A DNA stretch of 22,424 nt from Saprospiraceae bacterium (GTDB lineage: Bacteria; Bacteroidota; Bacteroidia; Chitinophagales; Saprospiraceae), in NCBI GenBank assembly GCA_016722295.1, contig JADKGL010000017.1:1-22424 (forward strand), written 5' to 3'. Shown piece after piece: positions 1 to 7,546 of this stretch. A model generated the notes under the pieces. It worked only from the letters and a program-made list of their open reading frames with translations, ran no database searches and was not told the DNA's origin. Every line of letters begins with the position of its first letter. Position 1 is the first letter of the stretch. The position numbers and the translations under genes are program-made.

Positions 1-397
1 ATCTTGAGTATTAATTCGTAAGCGGATTGATCTTCCAAACGATCCGGTCGCTACTCATGGCGTCTCTTCGCAAATCAGATGAAATTTGCCTGGGTCATTT
101 GTAACCTATTGATTGATATATGTTTAAGAAGAGTACAGACCAAGCCATGCAGATGTTTCTTATATCTCAACCTTGTTTGGCACTGCAAATTTTCTATTAT
201 TGGTGTTGCCGACCATCTGAAGTACTCATAGATCGTAAATCAGAATCCCGGAAACAGGATTGGTTGGCTATTTGTTTAAATTTATTGTGATATTTAAACA
301 TTTTATGCATTTTTGCAACACTATTTTCTAAATATTGTGTCAAATCGCATCGATTTCAAACGCTTGAAAATATTTTGTATTTATTTGAATGTATGTC
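1..397. other. AT-rich intergenic stretch, no gene seen
   Basis: No reading frame of useful length with a ribosome binding site was found on either strand. The stretch is clearly richer in A and T than the gene clusters to the right, which suits a regulatory or horizontally acquired segment. Small imperfect inverted repeats occur (GCAAAT at about 79 with ATTTGC at about 93; AATCC at about 245 with GGATT at about 258). None is followed by a T tract, so no terminator is claimed. Confidence 0.5.
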
Positions 398-426
398 TTG
401 CGTATGCATAAATCACCTTATATAAT
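398..426 (+). promoter_or_regulatory. sigma70 promoter for the 526 gene
   Basis: A -35 box TTGCGT (398-403) and a perfect -10 box TATAAT (421-426) are separated by exactly 17 bases. Transcription would start near 433 and leave a leader of about 93 bases before the ATG at 526. The leader contains a short ACCT/AGGT inverted repeat (about 470-482). Confidence 0.7.
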
Positions 427-525
427 ACGTCTATTCGCTCAGAACAAATACATCATCAATAGGAAAATTGACCTGTATAGGTGGTGAGAGATAAATAACC
501 TAAACATCATAGAAACGGATAAATT

Positions 526-1179
526 ATGAAAACTACTAAATCAGCATTCAAGCCACAGACATCAACCGTATGGCATTTTCAATGGATGGAAAAGGGTCAA
601 AGCCCTTCCTTGACCATCAATCCAGGAGAAATCGCCGGGTTTGAGAAGTATTTCAAGCATTCCCCCATGACGCTATCGTCTTATTACCTGGGCGTGAGTG
701 GTACTCAACGGTTCGAAAGCGCTGACTGGTTGAATCGACAAGCCAATAAACAAGGTCTTGTTCAGTACGTTACTCAATTCCAGTTGGAACTGACATGCCC
801 ATTTAAGCACCGGATCAACGGTGTTGATGACGATAACCAGCCAACCACCGAATATGAGTTAACCAAGGCGACTGCTGCTTTAAAGCAGCAACTTGCATGT
901 GCTTGGTCTCAGGCTGTGTTGTCGTGTGAAAACTTTGATCGTGAAGAGAAGACAAGTCTGCTGACTGAGGCAACAAAGGATATCAATTCATTCCTGCCAA
1001 TTTCATCGCATTTGTTCTCAAAGGCAGTTGAGAGAATGCCTCCTGAGTTCCAGGCTGCTAGGGCAATTATTTTCCCGTCGATCCCGTTGGCTCATGAAGA
1101 ATGGCGGGACAAACCTGTGAAGATGATCGCATTCAAAAAAGAAGCCATTATCAGCATCAAGCCGATGTGGCGGATGTAG
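526..1179 (+). CDS. hypothetical protein, 217 residues
   Basis: I do not recognise the family. The protein is soluble-looking, with no signal peptide or membrane segment, and has a mixed, protein-like composition. Its middle (about residues 105-155) is predicted helical and rich in Ala, Lys and Glu. The ATG follows a weak GGA ribosome binding site and lies about 93 bases after a near-perfect promoter, which supports expression. It is transcribed toward the DUF262 operon, whose terminator lies 126 bases beyond its stop. One oddity is near the 3' end: after an A6 run at about 1135-1140, another frame stays open well past 1179 and also reads like protein. The true C-terminus may therefore differ from the annotated one. 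Confidence 0.65.
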   Translation: MKTTKSAFKPQTSTVWHFQWMEKGQSPSLTINPGEIAGFEKYFKHSPMTLSSYYLGVSGTQRFESADWLNRQANKQGLVQYVTQFQLELTCPFKHRINGVDDDNQPTTEYELTKATAALKQQLACAWSQAVLSCENFDREEKTSLLTEATKDINSFLPISSHLFSKAVERMPPEFQAARAIIFPSIPLAHEEWRDKPVKMIAFKKEAIISIKPMWRM

Positions 1180-1304
1180 GAAATATCCTGGGTTCAATCG
1201 GCAAACAAAATGAATGCCAAATTCTCGGATGGGCTAACGCTTTTGACGACTTTGGCTCATTTTGGCGGCAAGCAACAGGTGCTGTCTCGTTGGCACAAAA
1301 CCAT

Positions 1305-1332
1305 AAAAAAAAGGTGTGGCCCTGGCCGCACC
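1305..1332 (-). terminator. intrinsic terminator of the DUF262 operon
   Basis: Read on the minus strand, the arms GGTGCGGC and GCCACACC form an 8-bp stem with one C-A mismatch around a CAGG loop. A run of eight T follows at once. It begins five bases after the stop codon of the 1338-3665 gene, exactly where an operon terminator is expected. Confidence 0.8.
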
Positions 1333-1337
1333 CCCGA

Positions 1338-3665
1338 TTACAGTCCAGCATCTGTCAAAGCACTCAAAAGCATCCCACCTCGCTCCACACGATCGACATC
1401 ATCGATTTCATTGCTTTGGGGCACTGCATATAGGCGATCCGGTCCAATCCCTAAGGATAAGCACACTTGGTCAAAGTCTGCCTTTTGAAACTGGTCAGTG
1501 GGAATATTGGTCATTTGCCAGCCCTGATTGACACATTGGATTTGAATCCTGCTGTTTTTCAGCATCAATGCCCGTGTTTCAGTTTCATAGCCGTAAAAGC
1601 AGCATGGCCACCCGGCGTTGGCAATCCTGTCTACACCAATTCTTTGACTTTGTTGAACCACCGCCAGAAGGTAAGGGTCGTAATAGTAACTTCGCATGAC
1701 AGAGTGGTTGAGCATGCAAACCTGATAGCCGCCATTCTTGCTGATTGTGTAGCGGCCTGAAGCACCTTCGCGCATGGCCTCGTATTTGACGAAATAGTAG
1801 CGCCAGTCCTTGGTTGTACCAGGGTCATTGAGATACCCATTTATTTCATCAATGAGCGTTCTGCCTGCGCCAACCGCATCGAGCACAGCCATCAATGCAG
1901 CGGATGCTGGATGCGCGGACTCGTCCTTCTTACCCCGGAAAAGTACTTGCCATGGTTCGTCCTTCTTCAATGAACCAAAGTCAGCAAAGCGATGCCCCGT
2001 CGAGCGCTCGTCTTGTCGAGAATAATCACCTTTTGCAAGCAAGGCGCCGCAAACAAGATTCCACGGCTTGCTGGGAGCGTAAATCGACTTATCGAAAACA
2101 TCGATGAAAGCCTTGGCGCGTTGGGCAAATTGCTGGGGATCAAGATCAAAAGCCGTCAGGCCACCGCGCAACAGGTCGTGATCTTCCAACTGGTGCAGCG
2201 CCGCCGTCAGGGTTGGCATGGCTTGGAGCATTGCAGTCTTGGCTATTTCATTCCTGAGCTGCACCTGATTGAAGGTGCTGACCGCCTGCAAATCACCATG
2301 AACAATAACTTGTTCAACGTCGAGCAGGAGTTTTGGCATATTGTTGCGCTCGCCTGCGCGGATTTCATCGTTGGATGCCTCGAGTAAATTGCGCAGTACA
2401 CGTAGCCTTTTTGAAGAGAATTCCTCGGGAACTTGGTGAATGAACTTCAGCAACACACCATAGAGCAGCAGAGTGTCGGCCAAGGCCCACTGGCGAGAGG
2501 TTCCGTAATACCGACAACAGGCGTGAAAAAAGTCCACGCCTTCTTTATCGAAGGATCTAAAAATCAGCAAGGCTGGGCTTGCACTAGCGCTCTGGCGGGT
2601 AAACAATCTTTCAAATTCATCTTTGACGTTTTTCCCTTTCCAAATATCGAGGCACTGCAACAGCAGGGTCAGGTTTTCGCAAGCGTTTGGCGCACAAGGC
2701 CCATACACCTCTTGGGCGAACTCGGTATTGCGCACGGTATCCTTGAAGGCGATGCCATTTTTCCAGGCACAAACCTCAGTGATAAAACGGAAATAGCGCA
2801 TGAACTCATCGTCGATGAGATGGTCCTCTCCTCGATACGGCCAGAGGATATCGGACCAATCGGTATCGACTTTTCGCGCATAGTCGGCTGCCCTGTCGGG
2901 GTGTGAGGCTTGTAGGACGGCTTCAAAATGTGCCTTGAAATTCTCAAACGATGTCAGCGGCTTGCCGCGCGAGTTCATCTTGATGTAGAGCGCATCAGTA
3001 AGACCGTTGGCCTTCATGGGCAGGATATGAAACCGGATGGCTGGACATTCTTTGTCCACCAGTTTGTCCCAGGCTTGCCGTAAATCAGGCTGATTTGCAG
3101 TAAACCAGCTGTGCAGTGCATCGAGGACGACCTGCATGGATTGAATGCTGGGGTCGCGCTGCCATGTCGGAAGGTAGTCGGCATGGTCTTTGATCCATGC
3201 TGAGGGTGTCTGAGAAAAATCGGGCTGGCATCGCACCAGAAAATCACAGAAGTCTCTGGCCCCGGGACGCGTGGCGTAGGAGAATTTGCTCCACGATTGA
3301 TCTTGCGCTTGTACCTTATTTCGCCAGGCAAGATAGCAATGCATCAAAAAAAGGGTAGTCAGTCGCTGCTGCCCGTCCAGCGGGTAAAACTTGCCTTGAT
3401 TGTTTGCCTCTTTATCTTCGACATCACCAAAAATAAAATCGAGATCAATGGCGCGAGCACCGGGCAACAGTGCTGCGCATAGCGTGTCGATAAAGCTCTC
3501 ACGAATGCGGTTTACGCTATCGGATTCCCGCCCCTGCGCATAGTCGCGCTGGATGAGCGGGATTTCAATCTCGACAATGGTGTGACCGTCAATCGCCCGT
3601 CCAAACAGTTGTGAATAACTGGTCAGTGAAGCAGGCGATGCTTCTGGTGATGCCAAGGTGTTCAC
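1338..3665 (-). CDS. DUF262 domain protein, 775 residues, partner of the DUF262/DUF1524 protein
   Basis: The N-terminal half carries the DUF262 hallmarks: IPLIQRDYAQG at residues 35-45, LDGQQRLTTL at 96-105 and MNSRGKPLTSFENFKA at about 230-245. DUF262 is a ParB/sulfiredoxin-like domain. In GmrSD-type restriction enzymes it binds and hydrolyses nucleotides and controls nuclease activity. The C-terminal roughly 450 residues show no HNH or DUF1524 motif that I can see, so this subunit may be a sensor or NTPase rather than the nuclease. The GTG start overlaps the TGA of the upstream DUF262/DUF1524 gene in a GTGA junction, with GAGGTG placed about nine bases upstream. Translation is therefore probably coupled. 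It is the last gene before the terminator at 1305-1332. Confidence 0.88.
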   Translation of the reverse strand: MNTLASPEASPASLTSYSQLFGRAIDGHTIVEIEIPLIQRDYAQGRESDSVNRIRESFIDTLCAALLPGARAIDLDFIFGDVEDKEANNQGKFYPLDGQQRLTTLFLMHCYLAWRNKVQAQDQSWSKFSYATRPGARDFCDFLVRCQPDFSQTPSAWIKDHADYLPTWQRDPSIQSMQVVLDALHSWFTANQPDLRQAWDKLVDKECPAIRFHILPMKANGLTDALYIKMNSRGKPLTSFENFKAHFEAVLQASHPDRAADYARKVDTDWSDILWPYRGEDHLIDDEFMRYFRFITEVCAWKNGIAFKDTVRNTEFAQEVYGPCAPNACENLTLLLQCLDIWKGKNVKDEFERLFTRQSASASPALLIFRSFDKEGVDFFHACCRYYGTSRQWALADTLLLYGVLLKFIHQVPEEFSSKRLRVLRNLLEASNDEIRAGERNNMPKLLLDVEQVIVHGDLQAVSTFNQVQLRNEIAKTAMLQAMPTLTAALHQLEDHDLLRGGLTAFDLDPQQFAQRAKAFIDVFDKSIYAPSKPWNLVCGALLAKGDYSRQDERSTGHRFADFGSLKKDEPWQVLFRGKKDESAHPASAALMAVLDAVGAGRTLIDEINGYLNDPGTTKDWRYYFVKYEAMREGASGRYTISKNGGYQVCMLNHSVMRSYYYDPYLLAVVQQSQRIGVDRIANAGWPCCFYGYETETRALMLKNSRIQIQCVNQGWQMTNIPTDQFQKADFDQVCLSLGIGPDRLYAVPQSNEIDDVDRVERGGMLLSALTDAGL

Positions 3666-5455
3666 TGTATGGACACCTCGTTTTGGCCGAATTCAATGAG
3701 GTATGGCTTGAGCCTGTTGCGCGCCTCCTTAAAATAGCTATTTTTATCAGACTCGCTCCAAAAGTGGGGCTGCTGCGCATCGGCCTGGGCGTAATACTTC
3801 AAAAATACATTCCTGGTACACACCGGCACATAGCTGCCCTTGCGATCCAACTCCAGAATCATCTGTCGCTTCACTTCAAACACCGAATTGCTCAAGCGGC
3901 TGTTGTCACCACTGGAGAGCAAGGCCATGTTGCGAAGGGAATGATCCGGGGCATCATCCTGATTGAGTATTTTTAACACACGCACGCTCAGTGCGTTGAA
4001 GTGCTCACCAGAGAAACTGCCCGATTTACCAGCATTGAGGTCTGCAATGGCCGCATCCACTTCGCATGTGAGCTGTGCAATCTCGCTTGTGCTCCAGTCC
4101 GAAATGACCGCATTCAACGCCGATTTATGATCGATCAGCCAGGTTTTCCACTGATCGGCCTTGTTCAATGTCTCCGCGCTCTGGGCGTGAATATGTTCTA
4201 GCGACCAGTGCTGCTCTACATGCCGGGAGAACGGAAAGCGCATGCCGCATTGAGTTGTCGTCTCCACATTCATGAGAAGCAGAAGTTGCAAAAGTTTGGG
4301 GTGGCCCCGGCGTTTCTCCTCATAGTTCAATCCAGCCAGGTCCGCATCTTTGACCTTCACATGTGCCCTGATTCGATCAACCAAAAATGTCTCGAACTCG
4401 CTCTTCCTTTTGCCTTGTGCCGCGTGTGCAAGCTTGCTGAAATCATCGCCGCTGGCAACAAGAAAGCCGATTTTGTTGTAAATTTTCGGCAGATCTGCCC
4501 AGCCCAGAATTTGCGCATGAAGCGCCACGATCTTTTTCCAGAAAACTGAAAAATCGCGTTCAATCTCGCAGCCCAATACGCCAAACGTGTGATAGCGCGG
4601 GCGCTTGCCGCACAAAGGCGCAGTTTCATCGGCCAGGGTATCGAGTAACAGACTGATACGTGTAGGGTACATTTCATCGCCAACACTGGCCGAGAGTCCT
4701 GCAACAAACGCCCAAATGTCGGGATCGTGCAAATCGTGCTCAATGACATCCCACTGGGCAGCGATTTCGTGGGCACGGCCCATTGAATGCACACGATTGA
4801 CAATCGACAGCAAAGCCGCTTTGATGAGTTCAGCATCAGTCAGCGGGATGCGCCCAACATTGAGTCGGATGAACAGCGCCGTTGCATCCGTGTTTGCCGG
4901 GGCCTCGTACCAAATGACACGCACCGATTTGAAAAGATAGCTGTGCAGTGTGTTTGCGGCATCTTCTTGCGCAAATGCATCACCATGTCGGCGAAACCAG
5001 GCCGCTATACGCCGGTGAGCTCGGTAGAGGTGCCAATAGTCAATATTGTCGTTGTGCGAGGACTTGTCGAGCTTATCGAGGTAGGTCTGACTGCCAGGGC
5101 GCGTTTTGTAACACAGGAAATATGGTGCGCCCATTTTCTTCCACCCCTGCTGCTGCATATAGTGCAATATCAAATACAGCGTGGTGAGTCGTTGCTGGCC
5201 GTCAATCAACTCCCACTCATGTTCGGCTTCGCTTTTGCCCATCTGGTGGAGCTTGACGACAATCGGCTGCAGGCTGTAATCCTGGCCCTTGCTGCCCCAA
5301 ATGTCGTCTAGCATGCGCGTCACATCATTTTTGTCCCACCGATATCCGCGTTGATAATCGGGCACAAAAAATCGGCCACGGATTGCGCCGATGGTTTTGT
5401 GGGTGAGCGCGTTGATACGATCCGAGTACGTTATGTTGTCAGTTGCTGTTTGCAT
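3662..5455 (-). CDS. DUF262 and DUF1524 (HNH) protein, GmrSD/RloF-like
   Basis: DUF262 motifs are clear: VPDYQRGYRW and DGQQRLTTL lie at residues 31-40 and 85-93 of the 597-residue form. A C-terminal DUF1524 HNH-type nuclease domain shows SLEHIHAQ (residues 418-425, catalytic-type histidines) and a downstream NMALLS...NSRLSN...F..KR block (about 509-530). This domain pair is typical of GmrSD-like type IV restriction enzymes, which cut modified DNA, and of RloF/SspE-related defence proteins. I chose the ATG at 5455 because GGAGAG stands nine bases upstream. A GTG at 5560 overlaps the previous stop (GTGA) and would add 35 poorly protein-like residues. The nuclease assignment is from motifs; substrate and modification specificity are unknown. 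Confidence 0.9.
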   Translation of the reverse strand: MQTATDNITYSDRINALTHKTIGAIRGRFFVPDYQRGYRWDKNDVTRMLDDIWGSKGQDYSLQPIVVKLHQMGKSEAEHEWELIDGQQRLTTLYLILHYMQQQGWKKMGAPYFLCYKTRPGSQTYLDKLDKSSHNDNIDYWHLYRAHRRIAAWFRRHGDAFAQEDAANTLHSYLFKSVRVIWYEAPANTDATALFIRLNVGRIPLTDAELIKAALLSIVNRVHSMGRAHEIAAQWDVIEHDLHDPDIWAFVAGLSASVGDEMYPTRISLLLDTLADETAPLCGKRPRYHTFGVLGCEIERDFSVFWKKIVALHAQILGWADLPKIYNKIGFLVASGDDFSKLAHAAQGKRKSEFETFLVDRIRAHVKVKDADLAGLNYEEKRRGHPKLLQLLLLMNVETTTQCGMRFPFSRHVEQHWSLEHIHAQSAETLNKADQWKTWLIDHKSALNAVISDWSTSEIAQLTCEVDAAIADLNAGKSGSFSGEHFNALSVRVLKILNQDDAPDHSLRNMALLSSGDNSRLSNSVFEVKRQMILELDRKGSYVPVCTRNVFLKYYAQADAQQPHFWSESDKNSYFKEARNRLKPYLIEFGQNEVSIQ

Positions 5456-5556
5456 GGTTGTTCTCTCCATTTGCTTAACCGTGATGATTGGCGCGCACTT
5501 TCTTGGCTGCGCGACTTTGCGGGTCATTCTTGACTGTGCAATTGAGGAAGTGTTTT

Positions 5557-5874
5557 TCACCGGCTTTCAATCTCCCCGTCCAATTCAATGAATTGACCGC
5601 GGTGTTGTGTGTCAGTGCACAACTTGTGAAGCATCGCTTGCAGTGGCTGCAGTAGACTATCAAGCAGATCCGCAACCTGTCGCATATCAGGGTTTTCGTG
5701 CTGGGCCAAAAAGTCTGACAAAGTGTGCAGTTGATTTGCCAAGCCCGAGCAATACGCGATGCGGTCATGCAAGGTTGATTCAGTGTTGAGAATGGCCACG
5801 GGGGTCCCGCTTCCTGTCCAGTTTTCGCTTTGACGGGCATCCAGACGAAGGAATTCAGAAGATTTGTCAGTCAT
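5557..5874 (-). CDS. small helical protein, 105 residues, DUF3077-like
   Basis: The protein is mostly predicted amphipathic helix (about residues 33-90), with a heptad-like pattern of Leu and Ala. It resembles in style the small DUF3077/DUF6124-type proteins of proteobacteria, but I cannot assign it firmly. Its ATG overlaps the end of the preceding small frame by eight bases, and its TGA lies inside a GTGA junction with the next frame, so it is part of the DUF262 operon. A second frame, open from about 5580 down to a stop at 5475, would give a basic tail ending in ANHHG. That leaves a possible frameshifted or alternative C-terminus. It could be an accessory or inhibitor of the nuclease; this is inference. 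Confidence 0.65.
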   Translation of the reverse strand: MTDKSSEFLRLDARQSENWTGSGTPVAILNTESTLHDRIAYCSGLANQLHTLSDFLAQHENPDMRQVADLLDSLLQPLQAMLHKLCTDTQHRGQFIELDGEIESR

Positions 5875-6099
5875 GGCTCAGCCTGCGTGGAGGTTTGCAC
5901 TTGCTTGAAAAGGTCCTGCCGATCCAATCGGTAAAGCCCGCAACGGAAATGCCGCCGGTGGGGTTGTACTGATTGCCTTGTGGACTTTGCTGTCCAGACC
6001 TGATGGCTTCCAAGGCTTGGGACGGGGTTGCGGGGGAGGGTGCAGACGGCTGCACCTGAAAACCAGCACGCGGGCTGGCCAGGGGGTGACGTTGGTCAT
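5867..6099 (-). pseudogene. small Pro/Ser-rich gene broken by a C5-tract frameshift
   Basis: The ATG at 6099 has an excellent AAGGAG ribosome binding site eight bases upstream. In that frame the product soon becomes an implausible Pro/Arg-rich sequence. Adding one C to the C5 run (G5 at 6082-6086 on the plus strand) joins MTNVTP to a far more protein-like frame, which begins LASPRAGFQV, contains GGISVAGFTDWIG and ends SHD. The TGA of that second frame overlaps the start of the 5874 gene, as operon partners do. Either the sequence has an indel error, or the gene is phase-variable or dead. Intact, it would be about 77 residues with a flexible Pro/Ser/Gln-rich middle. No function is recognised. 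Confidence 0.5.
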
Positions 6100-6159
6100 G
6101 GGTTGTGCTCCTTGTCGAGGCTAAAAACCACTCAATGCACTTTTCGGGACGCACGGAAT

Positions 6160-6231
6160 GGACGTGAAGGAGCCGAAAACATGGGACAAGCCATGCTGCC
6201 GTCCTTACAGATAGGCAACACCTTCACGTCC
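6160..6231. repeat. inverted repeat in the DUF262 operon leader
   Basis: GGACGTGAAGG at 6160-6170 and CCTTCACGTCC at 6221-6231 are perfect inverted copies. One further T/A pair just outside (6159/6232) makes 12 bp. They flank exactly 50 bases that hold a smaller GGAC/GTCC pair. The structure sits about 60 bases upstream of the first ATG of the leftward operon and could be an operator or an RNA leader structure. Confidence 0.6.
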
Positions 6232-6494
6232 AAAACTGAATTTCGGGCGTAAAGAAACCGCGCTTACGGTGGCGGTATAAACCTCTTGTCCACTAACGGT
6301 GTTTTGAGCACCAGCCCCGCAGATCGGGGATGGACGGATTATCGCAGCGGTTTTGGGTGGCGACCTGCGTTTTTTCGAAATGTGTGGTCACAAAGCGATG
6401 GAGGCTCAAGCGACTGAGGCATCTGCTGCTGCGCGGTCAGCGTGACAGGGCAGAACTCATTGCCCGGCGAATCGCACTGTGGTTGGCCAAAAGA

Positions 6495-6527
6495 CAACTA
6501 AAACAAGTGCGCGACACATCTGCGCAC
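6495..6527 (-). terminator. weak intrinsic terminator after the XRE gene
   Basis: On the minus strand GTGCGC and GCGCAC form a 6-bp GC stem with a 9-base loop, followed by TTGTTTTAGTTG. The T tract is interrupted, so termination may be partial. It lies about 75 bases after the stop of the XRE gene and would separate it from the DUF262 operon. Confidence 0.35.
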
Positions 6528-6602
6528 GAAAGGTCCGATCACCTGCTCAACCCAGGTGCCGGGTGCTGTGAAACTGACGCTGTGTTTGCGTTCGAAGGCG
6601 AC

Positions 6603-6899
6603 TCAATGACCAAGAACCCGGGTCAATTCATCGGAAAACTTGGCCATCAATGCTTCCTTCGATTTGGGGTCTTCAGCATTCAAATAGCAAAGTGCCACCA
6701 AGGTCAGCGGGTGGATTCCCAGGACACTGGCGAGCTCGTCTATCTTGTTGAGCGTGGGATGCTTAAGTCCCCTTTCAAGTGAGCTCACATAGGTCCGGCT
6801 TGAAACCCTGCCAAAAGCCTCCTGGCTGACGTTGCATGCCGTTCTGGCAAGTTTGAGTGCGACTGGAAAATTGTTTTGGGGTGTGGTGTCTTGATGCAT
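6603..6899 (-). CDS. XRE-family helix-turn-helix regulator
   Basis: This 98-residue protein is essentially one Cro/C1-type DNA-binding domain. The helix-turn-helix NVSQEAFGRVSSRTYVSSLE spans about residues 23-42. It is followed by the usual ERGLKHPTLNKIDELASVLGI-type block (about 42-62), and a short acidic/basic helix ends the protein. Such single-domain regulators commonly repress restriction or mobile-element operons. It lies upstream of the DUF262 operon on the same strand and faces away from the AAA+ operon. A palindrome at 6932-6944, 33 bases upstream of its ATG, is a good candidate for its own operator. The ribosome binding site is weak. Confidence 0.85.
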   Translation of the reverse strand: MHQDTTPQNNFPVALKLARTACNVSQEAFGRVSSRTYVSSLERGLKHPTLNKIDELASVLGIHPLTLVALCYLNAEDPKSKEALMAKFSDELTRVLGH

Positions 6900-6931
6900 G
6901 TCTCGATTAGCTCAGATAGAGCCCTTTAGTG

Positions 6932-6944
6932 CTATAGTCTATAG
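6932..6944. promoter_or_regulatory. palindrome, probable XRE operator
   Basis: CTATAG-T-CTATAG is a 13-base palindrome made of two identical, self-complementary hexamers. It lies just upstream of the XRE start (6899). It also overlaps TATAG(C/A) sequences that could serve as a -10 box on the minus strand, which suits autoregulation. Confidence 0.45.
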
Positions 6945-7211
6945 GATTCATTTTAAGGCACATCACCATGTTCCTGACACGCACCGCATCCAGGTCACCT
7001 TCGGACAAGCTCTGGGGCGACGCAAATGCGCACCCTGGGGACCGTGTTGGGATGGTAAATCAAAACAGGTGGTGATGCTGGCCATCGGGCACGCGCAATT
7101 GAGGGCAGGGCAGGGCAGAGCAGAGAAGGTTGATTGGTTCAAAGCGGCGTTCATTCGCAACTTCTGTAGCGCTTTTGACAGAAGCAAAAAGGCAACGTAG
7201 GGGCAAGAAAA
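6945..7211. other. region without a confident gene
   Basis: Two small plus-strand frames lie end to end here: 6968-7075 (35 residues) and 7075-7200 (41 residues), joined as TGATG. Neither has a clear ribosome binding site or a recognisable family. A short run of GGGCA/GGGCAG units occurs near 7101-7115. These could be gene remnants or untranslated leader. Confidence 0.3.
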
Positions 7212-7409
7212 ATGCGGATTGCCTCAATGCATATTTCTTTACCTCTTATTGATGAATCATGGGATTGGTCAGTCGAGCCAGTTTCAATAGTATGGTTGGC
7301 AGAAAGCAATGTATTTCCTGGTGTCGGTATTGGAGTATCTGAAAAAAGATATGGAGGCGGGCAAGGTTTAAAAAGCAAGCAAATTCTGGCAGCAAGGCAT
7401 GCAAAATAG
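7212..7409 (+). CDS. possible small protein, 65 residues
   Basis: The ATG has AGGGG eight bases upstream, and the frame uses ordinary codons but is more AT-rich than the operon that follows. The product has two tryptophans in its first third and a glycine-rich end. I recognise no family. It may be a fragment of a lost gene. Confidence 0.3.
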   Translation: MRIASMHISLPLIDESWDWSVEPVSIVWLAESNVFPGVGIGVSEKRYGGGQGLKSKQILAARHAK

Positions 7410-7443
7410 ATGAGGAGTCGAAAGCTTTGAATGGCATATTCGT

Positions 7444-7471
7444 TTGACGGATAGAGACAATTATGTATCTG
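7444..7471 (+). promoter_or_regulatory. possible promoter of the AAA+/phosphoesterase operon
   Basis: TTGACG (7444-7449) and TATCTG (7466-7471) are 16 bases apart, about 75 bases before the first ATG of the operon. The -35 is good and the -10 is poor. An activator may be required, or the real promoter may lie elsewhere. Confidence 0.3.
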
Positions 7472-7546
7472 GCCATCGCCAAATCAAGCGTAATGCAAAC
7501 AGGAAGTCCGGGCAAGTAACTCCGGACTCCAAAAATGGAGTTCAAA

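Noticed and set aside
6330..6782. 150-codon plus-strand frame opposite the end of the XRE gene
   Set aside because: It overlaps the clear helix-turn-helix gene on the other strand, lacks a ribosome binding site and reads like random sequence.
6898..7200. 100-codon plus-strand frame starting on the XRE start codon
   Set aside because: Its first part overlaps the XRE start and the operator palindrome, and it has no ribosome binding site. Only its last 41 codons might be coding.
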